A DNA stretch of 64,000 bases from NCBI GenBank assembly GCA_964648485.1, contig CAZYOF010000008.1, forward strand, positions 1 through 64,000. The letters are read 5' to 3'. A program made the translations under genes and the position numbers. How positions within the stretch are numbered: position 1 is the first letter of the stretch; every line of letters begins with the position of its first letter. Under the pieces are notes generated by a model. That model was not told the origin of the DNA and ran no database searches. It worked only from the letters and a program-made list of their open reading frames with translations. This document shows positions 34,798 through 41,324 of this stretch, one piece after another. This stretch comes from DAIOEK01 sp964648485. Its GTDB lineage: Bacteria > Chloroflexota > Anaerolineae > Anaerolineales > Anaerolineaceae.

Positions 34798-36710
34798 ACA
34801 AGTTTTCTCAATCGGTCTTTTAATTCCTGCCTGCGCTGATGATATACATCTTCATCAATTTTTCCACTTTTATATTGCTCATCCAGCACGATGATGGCAT
34901 CCATGAGTGCGTCTTTGTCCTGACCATCTTCGATTTCACTAATTTCCGTTTTGGGTTTGTCTTTACGCCAGAAGTAGAAATACAAGATCCCTGTGATCGC
35001 CAGAATGAGTACACCTGAGCCAAGGAGAATGGGATTAAATGGCAATGAAGATGTCTCAGACGTGGTAGTTTTTGGTTGACCGCTCAAACCCACCTTCAGG
35101 TCCTTGCCCTTAGGTAAATTGGATGTGGTGAACACGCGGTAAGTCATTTGCTGACTTCCCCTGACCCCGCTATCAACCAGTTGTTCGGATTTAAGTTTGA
35201 TCCCGTCAACAGGAATCATTACACTCACCGTGGTAGCATTCATAGGGATGGGTATGGAGAGTTGGGCTTTTTTGTTATAAGGCAAATCGTATGCGTAAAG
35301 TACCTGATGTGTCGATTGCCCTGGTGGAATGGTTGCTGAATCCATAAAGCCATTCTTAGTCGGCAGGTATCTTTCTCCCAGAACACTATCCTGAAATTGC
35401 AGGTTCGTTGCTCCTTCGGGAAGGGTAAAGTTTAATGCTTTCTCAGGATCATCCGATGGAACAACTGCTGAATTGCCATTGTTCGATATCAACCACAGTT
35501 CGACCACTTGCATCATCCCTTCCTGAGGGAAGTCAATAAATATATGCAAGCGGTCTGCCACGAGGTTTTCAATGCTGGTGGTTGAGTCAGCAACGTGGAT
35601 ATCCAACACGATATCTTTTTCAGTTTGGGCGGCATGTTCTTCTGTTCCCATTTGCGGGTGGAAAGATGGGGGTGAATTGAAAACCTGTCCCTGGTAAGTG
35701 ACCGACGTAATGAAAATTCGTCCAGTTTGCATGGGAACATTCTGGAAGTGATAACTCCCATCAGATTCCACTGTGGTTTTGATCGTTTGCGATTGTTCCA
35801 TTGAATCGAAGATCATCAAATCCACAGCTAAATCCACAGGGATTGCGCTCCCCGAATCATTAATTACTTTTCCACTGATATTTACTTCAGTGATCTCTTC
35901 CAATTCTTCCGGCTCAGCTTCGGCATCCGGGAAGATTGCGGTAGCGTCTGCGGTGACCTCGATAGCCGGTGTCTGTGCTTTCGTGGCTGTTTGCGTGGGT
36001 AAGATAACATTGGCGAAAGATAATGTTCTGACATACTTTACAACAACCAATCGTTCATCTTCAGTTAAAATCTTCTCATATGATGGCATAACCTCAGCAG
36101 AGCCATTTGTAACATATTCAAACATTTCCTCATTACTGCGAACGGTCAATATCCCCTGGCGTGAAAAATCAGGGGGCTGTAAAGGCAATCCTCTGGCATT
36201 TATCCCATCACCTTTTCCCTGCAAACCATGGCATTCGCTGCAGACATTTTCAAAGATTTCTTTTCCAAGGGATAACTCATTGGGTGTGCCGCTGAGAATA
36301 TACAAGTATGCTGTAACATCCCATCGGTCTCTATCATCCAATACAGATTGAAACGCTGGCATCTCATTTTGAGGTATGCCATTGGTGATAATCTGGTAAA
36401 ACTGCGCTGGTGATGTGTTATGGATCTGTACCGGGTCTACTAAAATATCCGGTGAGGCTACCAGGTTGTTAGATTGTGCTCCATTGCCGCGCCCATCTTC
36501 CCCATGGCAATCAGCGCAGTTCTGTTCATAAATCACTTTACCATTTTGCGGATCTGCCGGGATAAGCGGATAAACAGCTGCTGTCTCCTCGGGAGAGAGG
36601 GCTGCCGGCGGCTGATAATCGGGTGGAGGAGTTACATCCTGGGCGAGCGAAACGCAGGAGGCAAGAAATAAACCGGTCAGTAAAATAATTAACAATCTAA
36701 AACTTCTCAT
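34794..36710 (-). CDS. Diheme cytochrome c lipoprotein with Ig-like region and C-terminal SHOCT-like tail
   Basis: About 638 residues. A lipoprotein signal ends at Cys19 (LFLASC). Two cytochrome c domains follow, with CADCH at residues 65-69 and CSECH at 157-161. The likely Met ligands are in NEMPAF (Met117) and EVMPSYEKILTEDE (Met208). The middle (about 280-380) contains a carboxypeptidase-regulatory-like fold (ISGKVINDSGSAIPVDLAVD). Near the C-terminus there is a membrane helix (PILLGSGVLILAITGILYFY) and a SHOCT-like ending (YKSGKIDEDVYHQRRQELKD). It is encoded inside the ccm operon, between the CcmI-like gene and ccmA. The start at 36710 replaces an upstream start that would overlap the previous gene. 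An electron carrier is likely. Partners unknown. Confidence 0.8.
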   Translation of the reverse strand: MRSFRLLIILLTGLFLASCVSLAQDVTPPPDYQPPAALSPEETAAVYPLIPADPQNGKVIYEQNCADCHGEDGRGNGAQSNNLVASPDILVDPVQIHNTSPAQFYQIITNGIPQNEMPAFQSVLDDRDRWDVTAYLYILSGTPNELSLGKEIFENVCSECHGLQGKGDGINARGLPLQPPDFSRQGILTVRSNEEMFEYVTNGSAEVMPSYEKILTEDERLVVVKYVRTLSFANVILPTQTATKAQTPAIEVTADATAIFPDAEAEPEELEEITEVNISGKVINDSGSAIPVDLAVDLMIFDSMEQSQTIKTTVESDGSYHFQNVPMQTGRIFITSVTYQGQVFNSPPSFHPQMGTEEHAAQTEKDIVLDIHVADSTTSIENLVADRLHIFIDFPQEGMMQVVELWLISNNGNSAVVPSDDPEKALNFTLPEGATNLQFQDSVLGERYLPTKNGFMDSATIPPGQSTHQVLYAYDLPYNKKAQLSIPIPMNATTVSVMIPVDGIKLKSEQLVDSGVRGSQQMTYRVFTTSNLPKGKDLKVGLSGQPKTTTSETSSLPFNPILLGSGVLILAITGILYFYFWRKDKPKTEISEIEDGQDKDALMDAIIVLDEQYKSGKIDEDVYHQRRQELKDRLRKLV

Positions 36711-36717
36711 AAGTATT

Positions 36718-37221
36718 TTATCTCTCAATGGTCTTTCCGCATTTTGGACAAAAACGGTCATTTGCCTGAATCGCATGTCCACATTTGCTGCAAAATCCCT
36801 CAGCTTTTGATGTTTTTGCCATTTTCCGGCGGGCAATTAACTCATCCAGATCATCATAATCTTTCTTACCATTTTCCCTTTTACCGGAAGAAGTTTTCTT
36901 TTCAGGCTCTTGATATCCGAGTTCATCCAGCTGTTTTAATATCCCGGCAGCCTTCTGGAGCATTTCTACACGTTGTGATTGATATAGATCTTCCGGTAAT
37001 TTGCCGGTGTCCCGGTCAAAATCAAGTTCCTGGATGATTGTTAACGTCTGTTCTTTCTGTGCCAGTAAAGTGGAAATTTGTTGATTCAATGTTTGGAAAT
37101 TATCCGAGGTTCGGGATGCGGATTTCATTCCAAAACGTTTGCTTACAGCAAAAGGATAAAGAACAAAAGCGGCAGTAATCAATCCGACAGCTATCACTAA
37201 TAACAAAGCTCCTGAATTCAT
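36718..37221 (-). CDS. CcmI-like membrane protein with C-terminal zinc ribbon
   Basis: 167 residues. One N-terminal membrane helix (ALLLVIAVGLITAAFVLYPF) is followed by a coiled-coil-like region that includes ELDFDRDTGKLPEDLYQ, the segment that follows the helix in CcmI/CcmH-type proteins and in short CcmI homologues. The C-terminal end is a double-Cys zinc ribbon (CSKCGHAIQ ... FCPKCGKTIE). The TPR domain of full CcmI is absent. The position between ccmG and the cytochrome gene in the ccm operon supports a role in presenting apocytochrome, but the zinc ribbon is on the predicted cytoplasmic or unassigned side and its purpose is unknown. Confidence 0.6.
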   Translation of the reverse strand: MNSGALLLVIAVGLITAAFVLYPFAVSKRFGMKSASRTSDNFQTLNQQISTLLAQKEQTLTIIQELDFDRDTGKLPEDLYQSQRVEMLQKAAGILKQLDELGYQEPEKKTSSGKRENGKKDYDDLDELIARRKMAKTSKAEGFCSKCGHAIQANDRFCPKCGKTIER

Positions 37222-37231
37222 GATGCTCCTT

Positions 37232-37786
37232 TTACTCCTGCAGAAGGGGATCGATAATATCTTTAATTGCTTGCAGTGAGCTGAAAGGTCCTATCTGGAT
37301 TTTCGCCAGCTTACCGTTTTTATCGATGATATAAGTTTCAGGTACACCCCTGATTCTGAACTCTTGGGATATTTTTGTTCCCATGTCCGGACCATTCGGA
37401 AAAGTGATTCCAAACTTCGCCAAAGATGCCTTTGCTTCAGGCTCGGTGTCAACGTAATCCACACCCAGGAAGATTACATCTCCGGTAGGTTCATAAAACT
37501 CCCAGGCTTGCTGCAAGTAGGCAGCTTCGGCTTCACAGGGTTTGCACCAGGATGCCCAGAAATTGATCAATTGAACTTTACCTGCCAGGTTGGCAGTATT
37601 GATTGTCTCTCCATCAAAAGTTTTTAGTTCAAATGCTTTCACCTCTTGACCGACGGTAACCGGACCGCGATAGGTTCGCTGCATCCCCAGGAAAAGGAAC
37701 AGCATAAATCCGCCCAGCAGCAGTACAGCCAAAATAATGGCGGGTAGGGGAAGAGGATGTTTTGGGGGTGTGGGACCATTTTCCAT
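37232..37786 (-). CDS. ccmG: Thioredoxin-like thiol-disulfide protein CcmG/DsbE
   Basis: About 184 residues. An N-terminal membrane anchor (PAIILAVLLLGGFMLFLFLG) precedes a TlpA/DsbE-type thioredoxin domain with the active site NFWASWCKPCEAE (WCKPC) and the cis-Pro loop RGVPETYIID. CcmG keeps the CxxCH cysteines of apocytochromes, or CcmH, reduced outside the membrane. The ATG at 37786 sits one base from the ccmH stop and is preferred. An upstream ATG at 37837 would overlap ccmH by 50 bases. Confidence 0.9.
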   Translation of the reverse strand: MENGPTPPKHPLPLPAIILAVLLLGGFMLFLFLGMQRTYRGPVTVGQEVKAFELKTFDGETINTANLAGKVQLINFWASWCKPCEAEAAYLQQAWEFYEPTGDVIFLGVDYVDTEPEAKASLAKFGITFPNGPDMGTKISQEFRIRGVPETYIIDKNGKLAKIQIGPFSSLQAIKDIIDPLLQE

Positions 37787-37787
37787 A

Positions 37788-38318
37788 TTATGATTCTCGC
37801 TTCTTAAGTTCTGCTTCAATTTTTGCCAGATATTCATCTTGAGTCTCAGCAGGTTCTGTTTGTTGAGGTGTATCGGTAATTTCAGGTGACTTTTTCATCC
37901 GGCGGATATTTAGACCCAGATATACAGCTCCTGCTAGTATCATTACCGGAGGAAGGATATAAACCAGCCAGTTGATACCGCTTCTGGGTGGTTCAGCCAG
38001 CACCCGGTCTCCATATTGTTCAGCCAGATAAGCTTTGATTTGTTCCGGTGTCCAACCTTCCCGAATTTTCTCCCGGATCAGCTCCCGCCATTGAGCGCAG
38101 GCAGTAGTCGGGCAAACATCCAGGGGGACATTTTCACAGACCGGGCAATATAATTCTTTCGCCACTGCATTGACTTCATCATCTGTAACCGGGTTCTCCT
38201 CTTGTGCAGAGACATTGAAAGGAGAGGCAAACAGCAAGACAAGAAACAAGGCAGCCGCAACCACAAGAGTGGTTTGTGCTTTGAAATACTTTTGTGGAAT
38301 TAAATCATTCATACTCAT
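37788..38318 (-). CDS. ccmH: Cytochrome c maturation protein CcmH (CcmL-type)
   Basis: About 176 residues. Signal or anchor helix at the N-terminus (LVVAAALFLVLLFASPFNV), then the CcmH domain with its redox pair in LYCPVCENVPLDVCP (E. coli form LRCPxCQN), followed by CAQWRELIREKIREG. A second helix (INWLVYILPPVMILAGAVYL) and a charged tail complete the CcmH topology. CcmH reduces the apocytochrome CxxCH disulfide before haem attachment. Extra cysteines (VCPTTAC) follow the redox pair. The start at 38318 has AGGA upstream. The ATG at 38342 would overlap ccmF by eleven bases. Confidence 0.9.
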   Translation of the reverse strand: MSMNDLIPQKYFKAQTTLVVAAALFLVLLFASPFNVSAQEENPVTDDEVNAVAKELYCPVCENVPLDVCPTTACAQWRELIREKIREGWTPEQIKAYLAEQYGDRVLAEPPRSGINWLVYILPPVMILAGAVYLGLNIRRMKKSPEITDTPQQTEPAETQDEYLAKIEAELKKRES

Positions 38319-38331
38319 CAGCTTATCCTGT

Positions 38332-40338
38332 TTAGTCTTCACGATTTGGCCAGACTGCGATTAATGCGCCAATAATCAGCACAAGGCTGCCTGTCCACAG
38401 CCAGTTTACCAGTGGATTGTGATAAACCTTGAATGTTGCCATTCTGGTGGAGATAGGCTGCCAGTCAACCAAAATCACATACAGATCATCCTCCATGGTG
38501 CTTCGTACTCCGGGTATGGTCATAGTCTGCTGTGCATCATAGAAGAAATCCCTACGCGGATATAGTTCTCCGATTGGCTTTCCATTCTTGCTTACATTCA
38601 ACACAGCTCGGGCAACATTCCTGCCATCCGGCGCATCGAATTCTGCCAGTTCTTTATAGCTCACAGCGTAATTGGAAATCCGCAATTCTTCACCGGGTGT
38701 GAGTGTTCCCTGGGTTTCGGTCTGGAATAGTTCTATCCCGATAATCCCGATTCCCATCAATACAACGCCAATGTGGATGATATAACCGCCGTACCTTCTG
38801 CGATTCTTACGGGTGAGGTTCCACAAGCTGGTAAAGAAGTTTTCACCGGTAGAGTGGACCCGTGCGCTCACTCCACGCCAGTATTCGTAGAAAGTAACCA
38901 GGATAACAAGCACGATAAGCCAAAAGCCGAGCAGGGCGGGAACACTCCGAACGCCAATGACCGCGGCAGCGATAGGAGCAATTAATGAAATGACCGCGGG
39001 CTTCCAGATAGTCTTGCCGAGCCTTTCTGCGGAGGCAATTGTCCAACCGGTAAGAGGCGCTACCCCCATCAACAAAAGCAATGCTGCCCAGAGGGGTCCG
39101 GTTGCTCTCAAGTAGAATGGAGGTCCAACAGTAACTTTCTGCCCGCTGACCAATTCTGAAAGCAGCGGAAAATTTACTCCCCAGAAGCAGATGATTAAAA
39201 TACCCATGAAGAGCAGATTATTAACAAGGAATAGCGATTCCCTTGAAAAGATCGAATGTAAAGATGCTTCTGATTTCAGGTCTTTCCAGCGGAAGATCAA
39301 TAATCCTACGCTCGCAGCCAGTGTAAGAAAAATGAAACCAAAAAAGAGAGGACCGACTGCGCTCTGCGCGAAAGCATGAACGGATGAGAGGACACCGGAA
39401 CGGGTAAGGAAAGTACCATAGATGACAAGATCGTATGTCAGAATTGTCAGAATCATGTTCCACTGTTTGAACATGCCCCGTTTTTCCTGAATCATCACTG
39501 AGTGCAAGAGAGCGGTTCCACTTAACCATGGCATCAGCGCAGCAATCTCAACCGGATCCCAACCCCAGTAGCCGCCCCATCCGAGCACATCATAAGCCCA
39601 GCGCATTCCGAGAACCAATCCAATGGAGAGGAACAACCATGCCACCAGGGTCCAGCGCCGGGTGATGCGAATCCAGCGGTCATCAGTTCTACCGGTAATC
39701 AATGCAGCTACTGCAAACGCAAAAGGAATGACGAAGGATACAAAGCCCAGGTATAGAGCGGGTGGGTGAAAAATCATCCCCGGATGTCGTAATAGTGGAT
39801 TTAAACCTCGTCCATCTGGAGGCAGAATCAAATCTGCTCCTGCAGGTTGGAACATGGTCTCGTAGATTTTTCCCATGCCATCTGCCCAGAACCGGATGAA
39901 AGGATTTTCCACGAATACAACCATGCTGAGGAAGAAAGCTAACGTTACACTGGGCACAAAAATCACCCAGGGTAAAAATTCAGCATCGCGTTTCCAATTC
40001 CGTAAGGATACTGCAAACGCAAATATCGCCATCAACCATGCCCAAAAAAGAAGCGAACCTGCCTGTCCACCCCAGAGGGCGGTTAGTTTCAGGTACACCG
40101 GCATTGTGCTGCTGGAGACCGAATAAACGTAGGCTACAGAGTAATCTCCCTTAATGATCACATAAAGTAAAACAATTATCGCAACCGTAGTAAGAGGAAA
40201 AATTAATAGCATTGCCCGACGGGCAGATTCAATCCACTGAGTTCGTTTTTTTATTCCTCCGATCAAAGATGCAATAGCGGCAAATAACGATAAACCAAGT
40301 GAAATGATGAGTATTCCATACCCAAATTCGACAATCAT
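38332..40338 (-). CDS. ccmF: Haem lyase subunit CcmF
   Basis: 668 residues, about 14 to 15 membrane helices. The WWD haem-handling domain reads GWGGYWGWDPVEIAALMPWL (about residues 252-271), and a further conserved region follows in GTFLTRSGVLSSVHAFAQS. The late periplasmic domain (residues about 520-640) is followed by a last helix. CcmF takes haem from holo-CcmE and, with CcmH, ligates it to apocytochrome c. It lies between ccmE and ccmH in the same operon. Together with CcmA-E, G and H this gives a complete System I. Confidence 0.94.
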   Translation of the reverse strand: MIVEFGYGILIISLGLSLFAAIASLIGGIKKRTQWIESARRAMLLIFPLTTVAIIVLLYVIIKGDYSVAYVYSVSSSTMPVYLKLTALWGGQAGSLLFWAWLMAIFAFAVSLRNWKRDAEFLPWVIFVPSVTLAFFLSMVVFVENPFIRFWADGMGKIYETMFQPAGADLILPPDGRGLNPLLRHPGMIFHPPALYLGFVSFVIPFAFAVAALITGRTDDRWIRITRRWTLVAWLFLSIGLVLGMRWAYDVLGWGGYWGWDPVEIAALMPWLSGTALLHSVMIQEKRGMFKQWNMILTILTYDLVIYGTFLTRSGVLSSVHAFAQSAVGPLFFGFIFLTLAASVGLLIFRWKDLKSEASLHSIFSRESLFLVNNLLFMGILIICFWGVNFPLLSELVSGQKVTVGPPFYLRATGPLWAALLLLMGVAPLTGWTIASAERLGKTIWKPAVISLIAPIAAAVIGVRSVPALLGFWLIVLVILVTFYEYWRGVSARVHSTGENFFTSLWNLTRKNRRRYGGYIIHIGVVLMGIGIIGIELFQTETQGTLTPGEELRISNYAVSYKELAEFDAPDGRNVARAVLNVSKNGKPIGELYPRRDFFYDAQQTMTIPGVRSTMEDDLYVILVDWQPISTRMATFKVYHNPLVNWLWTGSLVLIIGALIAVWPNRED

Positions 40339-40443
40339 AAAGTCTCCATGATGACCGGTATAGTCTTAATAATAAAAAGAATAAGCATGAGCTTATTAAT
40401 GGTTATTTGGGAATATTTATCCAACCGGAGTAACCCATATTGG

Positions 40444-40977
40444 CTAATTCGTTACAGCAGCAGCTTGAGTCGGTAATGCTTCTTCATACCTGCTGGGGCA
40501 TTTTAAGAGTAATTCTTCTGCGTGAAACACACCTTCAGAATCCAATCTGCCGGTCATGATCGCCTGTGCTTCATTTTTTAATAAATCAGGGCGTGGACCG
40601 TTATAGACAACCTTTAATCTGGCTGCCTCTGGATTTTGGGTGGCTTCGTGTAAAACAAGTGCCAGCCCGCCTTCTGCTTCAATTTCAGCGTTATCCGCTG
40701 GAATATGAACAACAGTGAAAGATAGATCCAGCGTTTCAGGATTGTAAACAATTGAGTCGCCAAGAACGGCTCCCGAAACACGTAACTCTCGGTCCATCAT
40801 CTCGCTGGTTTTTTTGTTTAATTCTTCAACCGTTAAGAAATATTGAGCATTAGCCTGGGTAGATGAAATTATGAGATAAATCACAGCGGCGAGAATAATA
40901 AAGCCGCCGGCAAAAAATTTTAGCTTCGAACCTGATGGAGCTTTAATGGTGGCATTAGGAGCTTCGGGCGAAGTCAT
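40444..40977 (-). CDS. ccmE: Haem chaperone CcmE, CxxxY variant
   Basis: 177 residues. One N-terminal membrane helix (FFAGGFIILAAVIYLIISST) precedes the OB-fold core (RELRVSGAVLGDSIVYNP, LKVVYNGPRPDLLKNEAQAI, TGRLDSEGVFHAEELLLKCP). In most bacteria the haem is bound covalently by His of an HxxxY motif. Here the motif reads KCPSRY, with Cys160 in place of His and Tyr164 conserved. CxxxY-type CcmE is known from archaea and some bacteria such as Desulfovibrio. First gene of the ccm operon. The start is supported by AGGAG upstream. Confidence 0.92.
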   Translation of the reverse strand: MTSPEAPNATIKAPSGSKLKFFAGGFIILAAVIYLIISSTQANAQYFLTVEELNKKTSEMMDRELRVSGAVLGDSIVYNPETLDLSFTVVHIPADNAEIEAEGGLALVLHEATQNPEAARLKVVYNGPRPDLLKNEAQAIMTGRLDSEGVFHAEELLLKCPSRYEEALPTQAAAVTN

Positions 40978-41089
40978 TTTGTTCTTCTCCTGTCCGGTTT
41001 AGTTTTTAATTTTCGGCGTAATTAGGACAAAATGGGTTTTACATGCGTCATTTTCGCACATTCAGATTAAATTCAAGTGAGAGAACCAT

Positions 41090-41114
41090 GGGTCAAAACA
41101 GCTAAAATTGACCC
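41090..41114. promoter_or_regulatory. Inverted repeat GGGTCAA-N11-TTGACCC (candidate operator)
   Basis: Perfect 7-bp arms with an 11-base spacer in the region shared by the ccm operon and the decaheme cytochrome gene. On the minus strand the TTGACC arm could also serve as a -35 element for ccmE. No cognate regulator is encoded nearby. Confidence 0.5.
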
Positions 41115-41186
41115 GTATTGTCCAGAAAATGAATTCTAACTGATATAACGCCATCCTGCATAGGAGTAATGTCATAAAAATTAATA

Positions 41187-41215
41187 TTGTTTTAATCTAG
41201 TCAAATCCTTATAAT
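41187..41215 (+). promoter_or_regulatory. Promoter of the decaheme cytochrome gene
   Basis: TTGTTT (41187-41192), exact 17-base spacer, TATAAT (41210-41215). Predicts a leader of about 100 nt. Confidence 0.65.
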
Positions 41216-41324
41216 TATCCTATGCCAATAGTTTAAACTGGCAAAAAAGGAATGAGGAGGTGTCTATTCGATCGAAATAAGAAAAGCAAGAGTTTGACAA
41301 GCTTAATCTAGGAGAATGCATACT

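Larger units (their letters stand above)
40978..41324. other. Divergent regulatory region, ccmE / decaheme gene
   Basis: About 345 bases between the two start codons. It holds the promoter of the decaheme gene, an inverted repeat at 41090-41114 near the ccmE side, and a hairpin TGCCA/TGGCA (41223-41227 with 41239-41243) at the predicted 5' end of the decaheme transcript. A short ATG frame at 41252 is not supported by a ribosome-binding site at useful spacing. Confidence 0.55.

Noticed and set aside
35773..36351. 192-codon open frame on the plus strand
   Set aside because: Antisense to the diheme cytochrome gene, with no supporting signals.
36711..36836. Longer N-terminus of the diheme cytochrome
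   Set aside because: It would place 42 charged residues before the lipoprotein signal and overlap the CcmI-like gene.
41252..41311. 19-codon ORF in the leader of the decaheme gene (begins MRRCLFDRNKK)
   Set aside because: No Shine-Dalgarno sequence at usable spacing, and no terminator or alternative structure to suggest attenuation.
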